Positions 1 to 7,568 of a stretch of 15,518 nucleotides of DNA are shown piece by piece; position 1 is the first letter of the stretch, and each line of letters starts with the position of its first letter. Source of the stretch: Anaerolineales bacterium (GTDB lineage: Bacteria; Chloroflexota; Anaerolineae; Anaerolineales; DRMV01); assembly GCA_026991215.1 (NCBI GenBank), contig JALXBY010000247.1:1-15518 (forward strand), read 5' to 3'. The notes beneath the pieces were generated by a model. The model saw nothing but the letters and a program-made list of their open reading frames with translations, was not told where the DNA came from and did no database searches. A program made the position numbers and the translations under genes.

Positions 1-1644
1 GATGTTGCCCTGGCCCACGTCCAGCACGTAGAGCAGCCCCTCAAAGGCCCGGACTCGGAAGATGTGCTCCCAGGGCCGGGTCGGGACCGGCAGGATACGA
101 AGCAGGGCCTCCCGTTCCGGACTGCAGAGCAGCATGTTCCCCAGTTCGTCGAATGCAGCCAGTTCGTAGGGCGAGTCGCGCGGGTCCAGGGTCAGGATGT
201 CGGTCAGGGGGCCGGATTCCACCCCGGCCGCGGCCGGAACCCGGCACCGGAAGCGCTCGTCCCGGTCCAGGGCCGAACCCTGGGCCACCACGGGGAAGTA
301 CCACACCTCCTGGTTGCGCAGGTCCAGCGCGTACAGGCCCTGGGTTCCCGCCGTCAGCCGTTCGATTTGCGCGTCCCGGGGCAGTTGGGCGTCCAGGGCA
401 TCCTGGAAGGGGAGCAGGTAGATGTACTCCCAGGTCTCCAGCCACTGGTAGAGGTTCTGTTTCATGGCCCGGCTTTCGGGGCTTTGACCGTAGGTCTCGG
501 CCTGGCGCAGGGCCTCCAGCGCCTGTTCCACGCCCTGGAGCCGGGCCTGGGGGTCGTCCTGCTGCTCCAGGGCTTCACGAAAGCGGGCCGCGGCCACCGC
601 GAGCCATTGCTCATGGCGCAGTTTACGGCCCACCTGCATGTAGCGGGTCAGGGTCAGCCCCATGACCAGCAGGGGCAGCAACAGGCTGAGGAAGACCAGC
701 ATACGGGTGGGGACCCGTACCCGCGTCAGGGCGGAAAGCACACCCAGGCCCGACCACGCCAGGTGCGCCAGGCCCCGGGCCAGCCGGCCCGATTTGCGGC
801 GGCCGGCAGGTCGCGTGGGCTTCTTCGCTTCCTCGACCACGGCTTCCGGAAGGGCTTCGGGTTCCCGGTGTTCCGGGGCCGGTGCAGGTGTGGGGGCCGG
901 TTGCGGCCGCTGCACCGCGGGGGCCTGGGGTTCGGGCTTCCCCTGGGCTTCGGGCAGCGCGATGGGGAGGTACGTCTTGGTGACCTGGTAGGTGCCGGCC
1001 TCCCAACGGGCCAGCAGGCCCCCATGGGGCGGCCGTTCCCGGCTCAGCCAGGTCTGGAGCAGGTGCTCTGGCGCGTCGGCCAGGACTAAGGCTTCCTCTT
1101 CCCGCAGGCCTTCCAGATGCTCGGCTGCCAAAACCACCAGCGGGAAACGCAAAGGCACCTGGGCGAAGTGCAGCGCGGCCTGTTCCCCCAACCCTGGGCC
1201 GGAACGTTCGGGGTCGTGCCAGCGGTGCAGTTGTCCGCGCACCGTGGCCAGCACGTGCCAGGGTCCGGACCAGGCCAGGTACAGCACTTCCCCCCGCAGC
1301 ACGAAGGCCAGGAACCACCCCCGGGCCTGCATCTCCCGCCGGGCCAGCCGGCGGTTGGCCCGTTCGATGCGCTGATGCACCACCTGCGCGGCTTCGGTCA
1401 GCGCGCGGGTGACCGAGCCGTGGGTTTGCAGGTAGGTCCGGGCGGCTTGCTCGGCCAACTGCTCTGGCACGCGGGGGGAAAGGCCCGGCACGCCATCCAG
1501 CCGCAGGTAGACGGCCACCGTATCCCGCCGGCGGGACGCGGCCACCCCCTTTTCCCCTTTACCCTGCAGCAGCCGGAAACCGGGCCAGGGGAGGTTGCTC
1601 TGGGCCGGGTCGATCTGGAAGACGTACAGGTCCAGGTCCCACAT
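1..1644 (-). CDS. Membrane protein with degenerate PP2C-like N-terminus, one TM helix and probable extracytoplasmic beta-propeller-like region (partial, C-terminus off window)
   Basis: I translated this by hand; the frame stays open from ATG 1644 to the window edge (548 codons). Residues about 1-210 look like a PP2C/SpoIIE-type phosphatase fold: an Asn/Ala-rich helix, then a strand series ending in residues reading 'EEALVLAD'. The Asp residues that bind metal in active PP2C enzymes are not apparent, so I infer a pseudophosphatase. A Pro/Ala-rich, charged linker (about 240-290) leads to a single hydrophobic helix at about 315-336. A helical, Gln/Glu-rich stretch (about 345-400) follows. The remainder has repeated 'LYALDL', 'LLRILPV' and 'LLYVLDV' strands, suggesting a beta-propeller or similar sensor. 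The start overlaps the stop of the upstream HAD gene (TGATG), indicating translational coupling. A regulatory or signalling role is inference; no family is certain. Confidence 0.75.
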   Translation of the reverse strand, partial: MWDLDLYVFQIDPAQSNLPWPGFRLLQGKGEKGVAASRRRDTVAVYLRLDGVPGLSPRVPEQLAEQAARTYLQTHGSVTRALTEAAQVVHQRIERANRRLARREMQARGWFLAFVLRGEVLYLAWSGPWHVLATVRGQLHRWHDPERSGPGLGEQAALHFAQVPLRFPLVVLAAEHLEGLREEEALVLADAPEHLLQTWLSRERPPHGGLLARWEAGTYQVTKTYLPIALPEAQGKPEPQAPAVQRPQPAPTPAPAPEHREPEALPEAVVEEAKKPTRPAGRRKSGRLARGLAHLAWSGLGVLSALTRVRVPTRMLVFLSLLLPLLVMGLTLTRYMQVGRKLRHEQWLAVAAARFREALEQQDDPQARLQGVEQALEALRQAETYGQSPESRAMKQNLYQWLETWEYIYLLPFQDALDAQLPRDAQIERLTAGTQGLYALDLRNQEVWYFPVVAQGSALDRDERFRCRVPAAAGVESGPLTDILTLDPRDSPYELAAFDELGNMLLCSPEREALLRILPVPTRPWEHIFRVRAFEGLLYVLDVGQGNI

Positions 1645-2330
1645 CAGTCGGCCGCGTCCTCCGGCAGGATTTCCCAGCCCCGTTCGCGGGCGATGGCGGC
1701 CAGTTCCGGCTCAGGGTAAGCCGCGACCGGGTGCCCGACGCTCTCCAGAAGTTGCAGGTCGGAGATGGCGTCGGCGTAGGCCCAGGCCTCTTCGGGCTTG
1801 AAGGTGATGCCCTGTTGCTCCAAGTAGGCCCGGGCCAGGCGGGGCTTTTCCGGGCCGATGCACACCGGCGGCAGGATGCGCCCGGTGTAGCGGTCGTGCA
1901 TGACTTCCAGGCGGGTGGCCACCACGTGGGGCGTCCCCAAAAAGGCCCCGACCCGGCGAATCAACGGTTCGGGCGCGGCCGAGACCAGCACCACGGTATC
2001 CCCCCGCTGGAGGTGCTCCTGTAGCCGCTTCAGGGTTGCGGGGCGCCAGTAGGGTTTCAGGTAGGTCTCCACGGCCCAGTCCCAGATGCCCTGGGCCTGG
2101 TCCACGGTCCAGCCCTGGACGTACCAGGCCAGGTGCGCGGCCCACTGCCGGCGGAAACGGGTTTCCGAAAGCAGCCCCCGGCGGTGCAGGAGGTAAAGGG
2201 GCATGTGCCAGGCCATGAACATGGCATGGGTCCAGCGCCGGGTTCGGTGCTGCTGGAAATAGGCCATGTACGCCTTCCAGAGGCGGGTGGCGGTCAGGGT
2301 TCCGTCCACGTCGAAAAAGGCCACGGCCAT
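1644..2330 (-). CDS. HAD-superfamily IB hydrolase (SerB-like phosphatase)
   Basis: This 228-residue protein carries all four HAD motifs. Motif I is DVDGT, with nucleophile D7 and acid/base D9. Motif II is S117 in 'VSAAPEP'. Motif III is K162 in 'GPEKPR'. Motif IV is the D187/D191 pair in 'ADAISD'. Between motifs I and II lies the helical cap typical of subfamily IB, with many Trp/Tyr/His residues. The family hydrolyses phosphomonoesters such as phosphoserine or lipid-like phosphates; the substrate here cannot be told from sequence. I chose ATG 2330 because GGGAGG lies 6 bases upstream and the DVDGT motif then falls at the usual distance from the N-terminus; an upstream in-frame start at 2372 would add 14 unmatched residues. 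A promoter-like TGGTATCATCC lies about 50 bases upstream. The stop overlaps the next start by one base. Confidence 0.88.
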   Translation of the reverse strand: MAVAFFDVDGTLTATRLWKAYMAYFQQHRTRRWTHAMFMAWHMPLYLLHRRGLLSETRFRRQWAAHLAWYVQGWTVDQAQGIWDWAVETYLKPYWRPATLKRLQEHLQRGDTVVLVSAAPEPLIRRVGAFLGTPHVVATRLEVMHDRYTGRILPPVCIGPEKPRLARAYLEQQGITFKPEEAWAYADAISDLQLLESVGHPVAAYPEPELAAIARERGWEILPEDAAD

Positions 2331-2380
2331 GAAGCGCCTCCCTGGATTGCCGGAATCGCCCCCACGGGGCACATGGGTGG

Positions 2381-2389
2381 ATGATACCA
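2381..2389 (-). promoter_or_regulatory. Putative extended -10 promoter element for the HAD gene
   Basis: On the minus strand the sequence reads TGGTATCATCC, giving a TATCAT hexamer with a TGG just upstream. It lies in the 78-bp gap between the hypothetical gene and the HAD gene, about 50 bases before ATG 2330. The same 11-mer occurs before the methyltransferase gene on the other strand. No good -35 hexamer is seen at 16-18 bases. Confidence 0.4.
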
Positions 2390-2408
2390 GATGGGCATAT
2401 CGATGGAT

Positions 2409-2990
2409 TCACGAGGGCCTGGCCCGCTGCTGGCCGGCTTCCTCCGCACCGGGCCAGGAAAGCCCCGCGAGCAAGGCCCACACCTCAGGGGGCGGCGCCG
2501 GGGGCAGGGGTTGTTCGGGCTGGTGGGCCTGGTGCCGCGTCCGCAGTCGCTTCCAGACCACGTCCCGGTCCGGGCCTTTGAGGACCAGGTCGTTGAGGGT
2601 CCGGGCCTGGGGGAAGTAGGCGCCCAGGGTGTAGAAGAAGGTCACCCGCTTCCACTTCCCCGCGAGGATGGGCCGGGGGAGCCGCTCCAGGGGTGCGAGT
2701 TGCATCTTGTAGTACCACTCGTCGGCCCGGGGGTGGTCGGGTTCGTGGCGGAAGAGGGACCGGCGGGTCACCATCTCGTGGCCCAGCAAGCGGGCCACGT
2801 ACTCGATGCGCCAGCGGTGGTCCGGGCCAAAAGAGGCAGGCTGATAGAAAGCCAGGTAGTCCACGTACAGCAGCCGGGGCGCGGTAGCCACCGGAATCCG
2901 ATACCAGCCCAACGTCCGGGCGATGTCCAGGTCCCGGGGTTGGGGCAACAGCGCGACCAAAACCAGGGCCTCTTCTGGCGGCCAGGCCAT
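2409..2990 (-). CDS. Conserved hypothetical protein, possible PUA/EVE-like fold
   Basis: I cannot assign a function. The protein (193 aa from ATG 2990) opens with 'ALVLVALLPQPRDLDIAR' and then 'WYRIPV'. Further on come a 'YLAFYQP.SFG' segment, an 'RIEYVA' strand, 'HPRADEWYYKMQL' and 'RVTFFYTL'. This mix of short beta strands with conserved aromatic residues recalls PUA/EVE/ASCH-type nucleic-acid-binding modules, but that is an impression and not a proven match. I recall similar 'LGWYRIP' proteins in Chloroflexota. The C-terminus (about 160-193) is Pro/Gln-rich low complexity. I chose ATG 2990 because a promoter-like TTATAAT lies at 3025-3030, which would place a longer 226-residue reading (from 3089) upstream of its own promoter. 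The gene is divergent from the methyltransferase gene. Confidence 0.72.
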   Translation of the reverse strand: MAWPPEEALVLVALLPQPRDLDIARTLGWYRIPVATAPRLLYVDYLAFYQPASFGPDHRWRIEYVARLLGHEMVTRRSLFRHEPDHPRADEWYYKMQLAPLERLPRPILAGKWKRVTFFYTLGAYFPQARTLNDLVLKGPDRDVVWKRLRTRHQAHQPEQPLPPAPPPEVWALLAGLSWPGAEEAGQQRARPS

Positions 2991-3024
2991 GGGGCGTCTT
3001 CCACCGCCCAAAGGGGATGGTGAG

Positions 3025-3031
3025 ATTATAA
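3025..3031 (-). promoter_or_regulatory. Putative -10 element for the hypothetical gene
   Basis: The minus strand reads GGGGTTATAATC, containing a perfect TATAAT hexamer about 35 bases upstream of ATG 2990. No convincing -35 box is visible 16-18 bases further upstream. Confidence 0.45.
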
Positions 3032-3070
3032 CCCCAAGGGCCGATGGCTGGCTGCAGGGGTTGGCCGGTT

Positions 3071-3081
3071 TGGTATCATCC
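3071..3081 (+). promoter_or_regulatory. Putative extended -10 element for the methyltransferase-rarA unit
   Basis: TGGTATCATCC gives TATCAT at 3073-3078, about 32 bases before the GTG start at 3110. It is identical over 11 bases to the element before the HAD gene. Its position argues against translation starting at the earlier ATG 3044. Confidence 0.42.
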
Positions 3082-3109
3082 CTACACACATGCCCTTGAG
3101 GGAAGCCCC

Positions 3110-3973
3110 GTGTCCCGGCCTGTGCGCCGCATTCTGTTTGGCGACAATCTCACCTGGCTCCGGACCCTGCCCGATGCCAGCGTGGACCTCATCTACATCG
3201 ACCCGCCCTTCAACACCGGGCAGGCCCGGACCTACCGCCGTCTACGCACCGTTCGGGACGAGCAGGGCGACCGCATCGGCTTCCAGCAACGCCGCTACCG
3301 GACCCAGGTCCTGGGGTCCATGCAGTTCCAGGACGCGTTCGACGATTACCTGGCGTTCCTGGCCCCCCGGTTGGAAGAGGCCTACCGCGTGCTCAAGCCC
3401 CACGGCAGTTTCTTCATCCACCTGGACTACCGGGAAGTCCACTACGTCAAGGTCTTCCTGGATGGCCTGTTCGGTCGGGAGGCCTTCATGAACGAAATCA
3501 TCTGGGCCTATGACTACGGGGGACGCAGCAAACGGCGCTGGCCCGCGAAGCACGACAACATCCTCTGGTACGCCAAGGACCCCAGGCGCTATACCTTCAA
3601 CTACGAGGCCATCGACCGCATCCCCTACATGGCCCCCAACCTGGTCGGCAAGGAAAAGGCCCGCCGGGGCAAGACCCCCACCGATGTGTGGTGGATGACC
3701 ATCGTACCCACCACGGGCAGGGAGCGTACCGGGTACCCTACCCAGAAGCCCCTCAAACTCCTGGAGCGTATCATCCGGGTGCACTCCAACCCTGGGGACG
3801 TGGTGCTCGACTTCTTTGCCGGAAGCGGCACCACGGGCGAGGCCGCGGCCCGCCTGGGCCGGGGCTTCATCTTGATCGACAACAACCCCGAAGCCATCCG
3901 CGTCATGCGCAAGCGGCTGGCGCCCTATGACCCCGAATGCCTGGCATGCCCGGAAGACGACGGGCACCCCTGA
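3110..3973 (+). CDS. Site-specific DNA methyltransferase, beta-class (N6-adenine or N4-cytosine), orphan
   Basis: This 287-residue enzyme matches the N6_N4_Mtase fold. Catalytic motif IV DPPF (31-34, followed by NTG) comes first and the SAM-binding motif I 'FAGSGTTG' (236-243) comes near the C-terminus; that IV-before-I order defines the beta class. DPPF is commonest in N6-adenine enzymes, but N4-cytosine activity cannot be excluded. A 'TQKPLKLLERII' stretch preceding motif I is typical of motif X. The middle (about 130-205) is the likely target-recognition region. I chose GTG 3110 because GAGGGA lies 6 bases upstream and the promoter-like element sits between this start and the earlier ATG 3044. 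No restriction endonuclease is adjacent, so it is probably a solitary enzyme with a regulatory or chromosome-maintenance role. rarA follows after 23 bp. Confidence 0.9.
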   Translation: MSRPVRRILFGDNLTWLRTLPDASVDLIYIDPPFNTGQARTYRRLRTVRDEQGDRIGFQQRRYRTQVLGSMQFQDAFDDYLAFLAPRLEEAYRVLKPHGSFFIHLDYREVHYVKVFLDGLFGREAFMNEIIWAYDYGGRSKRRWPAKHDNILWYAKDPRRYTFNYEAIDRIPYMAPNLVGKEKARRGKTPTDVWWMTIVPTTGRERTGYPTQKPLKLLERIIRVHSNPGDVVLDFFAGSGTTGEAAARLGRGFILIDNNPEAIRVMRKRLAPYDPECLACPEDDGHP

Positions 3974-3996
3974 CCCCTTCTTGGTGAGGAAAGGCC

Positions 3997-5400
3997 ATGC
4001 CTGCCCCCCGCGGTCCCAAAGGGCCTGACCTGTTCGACGCCCACCAGCAAAAGGCCCGGGAACGGCACATGCCCCTGGCCGCGCGTATGCGGCCCCGGTC
4101 CCTGGATGAATTCGTGGGCCAGGAGCACCTGGTGGGGCCGGGCCAGCCCCTGCGCCGGGCCATGGAAACCGGCCGCGGGTTCCCCTCCCTCATCCTCTGG
4201 GGGCCGCCGGGCACGGGCAAGACCACCCTGGCCCGGCTCCTGGCCCAGTCCTGGGACGCGCACTTCGTGCAACTTTCCGCGGTCTTCGCGGGCAAGGCCG
4301 ACCTGAAACGGGCCATCGATGCGGCCCAGGAACAGCGCAAGTACTACGGCCGGCCCACTGTGCTCTTCGTGGACGAGGTCCACCGCTGGAACAAGGCCCA
4401 GCAGGACGCGCTCCTGCCCTACGTGGAAGACGGCACCGTGGTGTTCATCGGCGCGACCACCGAGAACCCCTACTTTGAGGTCATCGCGCCCCTGGTCTCC
4501 CGTTCCCAGGTCTTCCAGTTGCATCCCCTCGCGCCGGAGCACATCCGCACCCTTCTGGAACGGGCGCTAACCGACCCGCGCGGGTACGGCGGGCAAAAGG
4601 TAGAGGTCAGCGAGGAGGCCCTGGACTTCCTGGCCCGGGCTGCGGGCGGCGACGCGCGGCGGGCCTTGAACGTGCTGGAACTCGCGGTGGAAAGCCGGGA
4701 CCCGGACCCCGACGGCGTCCGCCGCATCGACCTGGCCTGGATGCAACAGGTGCTGCAGAAGCGGGCCGTGCGCTACGACAAGGCCGGCGACATGCACTAC
4801 GACGTGATTTCCGCGTTCATCAAGTCCGTGCGGGGTTCGGACCCGGACGCGGCCCTGTACTGGCTCGCGGTCATGCTGGAGGCCGGCGAGGACCCCCGGT
4901 TCATCTTCCGCCGGCTGCTCATCCTGGCCGCGGAAGACATCGGCCTGGCCGACCCCTTCGCACTGGTGCACACCGCGGCCGCGGCCCAGGCCTTTGAATG
5001 GACGGGCCTGCCCGAGGGCATCTACCACCTGGCCCAGGCCACCCTCTACCTGGCCACGGCCCCCAAGTCCAACAGCGTGGGAGCGGTGTTCAAGGCCCTG
5101 GACTTCATCCGGAAGCACGGCGTGGGCGAGGTGCCCCTGCACCTTCGGGACGCCCACCGGGACCGGGAGGCCCTGGGCCACGGCGAGGGGTACGAATACC
5201 CCCATGCCCATCCCGGCCACTTCGTGCGCCAGGTCTACCGGCCGCCCGAGGCCCAAAGCGCGCGCTTCTACACCCCTTCCGACCAGGGCTACGAGCGGGA
5301 AATCGCAGAACGGCTGCGGAAGTGGTGGCCGTCGCGGGCCGCGGGCAGCGAAGAGCCCCGGGAAGACGATGCGACCAACATCCCTGGCGAGGGTGGTTGA
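3997..5400 (+). CDS. rarA: Replication-associated recombination protein A (AAA+ ATPase, RarA/MgsA)
   Basis: RarA acts at stalled or gapped replication forks and resembles clamp-loader and RuvB-type AAA+ ATPases. The N-terminus has the family's 'MRPRSLDEFVGQEHLVG' segment. Walker A is GPPGTGKTT at 69-77 and Walker B ends in D126-E127 followed by 'VHRWN', where E. coli RarA has HRFN. Sensor 1 is in 'IGATTENP', and an arginine-finger region follows in 'LVSRSQVF'. The C-terminal tetramerisation part shows 'GSDPDAALYWLAVMLEAGE' and 'AAEDIGLADP'. At 467 residues it is slightly longer than usual because of a charged tail of about 20 residues. ATG 3997 has GAGGAAAGG just upstream. The 23-bp gap to the methyltransferase suggests cotranscription. 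Confidence 0.96.
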   Translation: MPAPRGPKGPDLFDAHQQKARERHMPLAARMRPRSLDEFVGQEHLVGPGQPLRRAMETGRGFPSLILWGPPGTGKTTLARLLAQSWDAHFVQLSAVFAGKADLKRAIDAAQEQRKYYGRPTVLFVDEVHRWNKAQQDALLPYVEDGTVVFIGATTENPYFEVIAPLVSRSQVFQLHPLAPEHIRTLLERALTDPRGYGGQKVEVSEEALDFLARAAGGDARRALNVLELAVESRDPDPDGVRRIDLAWMQQVLQKRAVRYDKAGDMHYDVISAFIKSVRGSDPDAALYWLAVMLEAGEDPRFIFRRLLILAAEDIGLADPFALVHTAAAAQAFEWTGLPEGIYHLAQATLYLATAPKSNSVGAVFKALDFIRKHGVGEVPLHLRDAHRDREALGHGEGYEYPHAHPGHFVRQVYRPPEAQSARFYTPSDQGYEREIAERLRKWWPSRAAGSEEPREDDATNIPGEGG

Positions 5401-5438
5401 CAGACGTATTTGCGAAGCACCTTCACCCAAAACAAGGT

Positions 5439-5444
5439 TATGAT
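5439..5444 (+). promoter_or_regulatory. Putative -10 element for 6-phosphogluconate dehydrogenase
   Basis: AGGTTATGATGAG holds a TATGAT hexamer 69 bases upstream of ATG 5508. If it is used, the transcript would begin almost directly with the hairpin at 5456-5487. There is no matching -35 at 17 bases; the TTGACA near 5398 is too far away (36-bp spacer). Confidence 0.35.
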
Positions 5445-5455
5445 GAGGCTATCAG

Positions 5456-5487
5456 GGGGTGGGGGGGGCATTGCCCTTCCCCACCCT
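5456..5487 (+). repeat. Strong stem-loop in the 5' leader of the 6PGDH gene (copy 1 of a 12-bp hairpin core)
   Basis: A G-rich arm (G5-T-G8, from 5455) pairs with GCCCTTCCCCACCC around an ATT loop (5470-5472). The stem is about 14 bp, with two G-T wobbles and one bulged C. The core GGGCATTGCCCT recurs after the gene. There is no T-run after the stem, so it is not a classic intrinsic terminator for rarA. It lies directly before the GAGGAGG ribosome-binding site, without covering it. Confidence 0.6.
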
Positions 5488-5507
5488 CAAATTGAGGAGG
5501 TGCGCCG

Positions 5508-6425
5508 ATGGAACTGGCCATCCTTGGTTTGGGGAAAATGGGCGCGAACATGGCCCGCCGCCTGGCGCGCGGGGGCCATCGCGTGGTGGTCTACAACCGA
5601 ACCACGACCAAGGCCCTGGCCCTGGCGGAGGAACACCCCAACCTGCATGCCATCACCGAGGTCGAGGCCCTGCGGGAAGCCCTCCAGCCCCCGCGAGTGG
5701 CCTGGATGATGCTCCCTGCCGGGGACCCCACGGAAGCCATGTTCCACCGCCTGATGGACGTGCTGACTCCAGGGGACGTCATCGTGGACGGCGGGAACGC
5801 GTTCTATAAGGACTCCATGCGCCGCGCCCAGGTCGCCCGGTCGCGGGGTTTCCACTTCGTGGACGTGGGCGTCAGCGGCGGCATCTGGGGCCTGGAGTAT
5901 GGCTATTCCCTCATGGTGGGTGGGGAAGCGGACGTGGTGGCGCGGTTGCGCCCCGCGCTGGAGACCCTGGCCCCCGCGCCCGATAAGGGCTGGGGCCACG
6001 TGGGTCCCAACGGCGCAGGCCACTTCGTCAAGATGGTCCACAACGGCATCGAGTACGGCATGATGCAGGCCCTGGCCGAAGGCTTCGAAATCCTCCGCAG
6101 CAAACAGGAGTTCGGGCTGGACCTCCACCAGGTGGCGGAAATCTGGCGCTTCGGCAGCGTGATTCGCTCCTGGCTGCTGGACCTGACCGCGCAGGCCCTG
6201 GCCGAAAACCCGGACCTCAAGGGCATCAAGGGCTGGGTGGCCGACAGCGGCGAAGGCCGCTGGACCGTGTTCGAGGCCATCGATCAGGACGTGCCCGCAC
6301 CCGTGATTGCCCTTTCCCTGTTCATGCGCTTCGTCAGCCGGCAGGAGGACTCCTTCGCGGCCAAACTCCTGGCCGCGATGCGGCACAAGTTCGGGGGCCA
6401 TCCGGTCAAGCGGGAAGCCGAGTAG
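5508..6425 (+). CDS. gnd: 6-phosphogluconate dehydrogenase, decarboxylating (short bacterial type)
   Basis: This enzyme oxidatively decarboxylates 6-phosphogluconate to ribulose 5-phosphate in the pentose phosphate pathway. The N-terminal Rossmann motif is 'GLGKMGANMARRL'. The strand after it ends in 'VYNRT', an Arg-bearing loop resembling that of NADP-using enzymes. Substrate-binding signatures are 'DGGNAFYKDS' (about 93-102), 'GVSGGIWGLEYG' and 'GPNGAGHFVKMVHNGIEYG', with the catalytic Lys in FVKMVHN. The 305-residue length matches the short YqeC-like/NAD-type branch rather than the roughly 470-residue Gnd. ATG 5508 has a strong GAGGAGG 8-9 bases upstream. The gene stands alone between two hairpins with its own promoter-like element. 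The cofactor preference is uncertain. Confidence 0.93.
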   Translation: MELAILGLGKMGANMARRLARGGHRVVVYNRTTTKALALAEEHPNLHAITEVEALREALQPPRVAWMMLPAGDPTEAMFHRLMDVLTPGDVIVDGGNAFYKDSMRRAQVARSRGFHFVDVGVSGGIWGLEYGYSLMVGGEADVVARLRPALETLAPAPDKGWGHVGPNGAGHFVKMVHNGIEYGMMQALAEGFEILRSKQEFGLDLHQVAEIWRFGSVIRSWLLDLTAQALAENPDLKGIKGWVADSGEGRWTVFEAIDQDVPAPVIALSLFMRFVSRQEDSFAAKLLAAMRHKFGGHPVKREAE

Positions 6426-6444
6426 AGGAGGGCATTGCCCTCCT
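6426..6444 (+). repeat. Hairpin directly after the 6PGDH stop codon (copy 2 of the 12-bp core)
   Basis: AGGAGGGC and GCCCTCCT form a perfect 8-bp stem around an ATT loop. It starts one base after the TAG stop. It shares GGGCATTGCCCT with the hairpin at 5456-5487. No T-tract follows, so it may act as a 3'-end stabiliser or a factor-dependent terminator. Confidence 0.6.
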
Positions 6445-6499
6445 ATCCCTACCCCTACCCGGATTCCGCCAATTCCCCCATTTCCGCAAGCGCGGCTTC

Positions 6500-6508
6500 T
6501 GGTATACT
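6500..6508 (+). promoter_or_regulatory. Putative extended -10 element for the sulfurtransferase gene
   Basis: TGGTATACT carries a TATACT hexamer with the same TGG prefix seen in other promoter-like sites of this window. It lies about 50 bases before ATG 6559. The leader after it (6509-6545) is unusually A/T-rich for this window. Confidence 0.4.
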
Positions 6509-6558
6509 CGATTTCACCAAATAGAGTTGATACAAATCTCGAAAATTGGAGGCGGACC

Positions 6559-7446
<888 letters not shown>

Positions 7447-7481
7447 ACCGGCGTCGCCAAACAAGCCTCCCGGCAGGGTGC

Positions 7482-7520
7482 AAAGGTGCTGTGGACGGCC
7501 CGCGTCCACGGCACCTTTTT
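7482..7520 (+). terminator. Intrinsic terminator of the sulfurtransferase gene
   Basis: AAAGGTGC-T-GTGGACG pairs with CGTCCAC-G-GCACCTTT: a 16-bp stem with one T-G wobble around the loop GCCCG (7498-7502). A run of five T residues (7516-7520) completes it. It lies 36 bases after the stop codon. This is the clearest terminator in the window. Confidence 0.9.
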
Positions 7521-7524
7521 CCGT

Positions 7525-7530
7525 TATGAT
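7525..7530 (+). promoter_or_regulatory. Putative -10 element for the sufE-rlmB-lspA unit
   Basis: CCGTTATGATTG provides TATGAT 39 bases before ATG 7569 and immediately after the terminator, as expected for a new transcription unit. No good -35 is visible; the corresponding position lies within the terminator stem. Confidence 0.4.
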
Positions 7531-7568
7531 TGCCTCACCAGAGCAGCCCCCTTGGAGGAGGATGCCCC

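Noticed and set aside
64..1089. Long plus-strand open frame of 341 codons
   Set aside because: It is antisense to the membrane protein that runs 1644 to the left edge, and its product is Gly/Gln/His-rich without any domain. High GC makes such shadow frames common.
3044..3109. Upstream ATG start for the methyltransferase
   Set aside because: It would place the start before the TGGTATCATCC promoter-like element and lacks a ribosome-binding site; the GTG at 3110 has GAGGGA.
5398..5403. TTGACA as a -35 box for the 6PGDH gene
   Set aside because: It overlaps the rarA stop codon, and 36 bases separate it from the TATGAT hexamer; nothing fits at 17 bases.
4567..5430. Minus-strand frame of 287 codons
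   Set aside because: It lies opposite rarA, whose motifs are fully conserved; the product is a Val/Gly/His-rich shadow.
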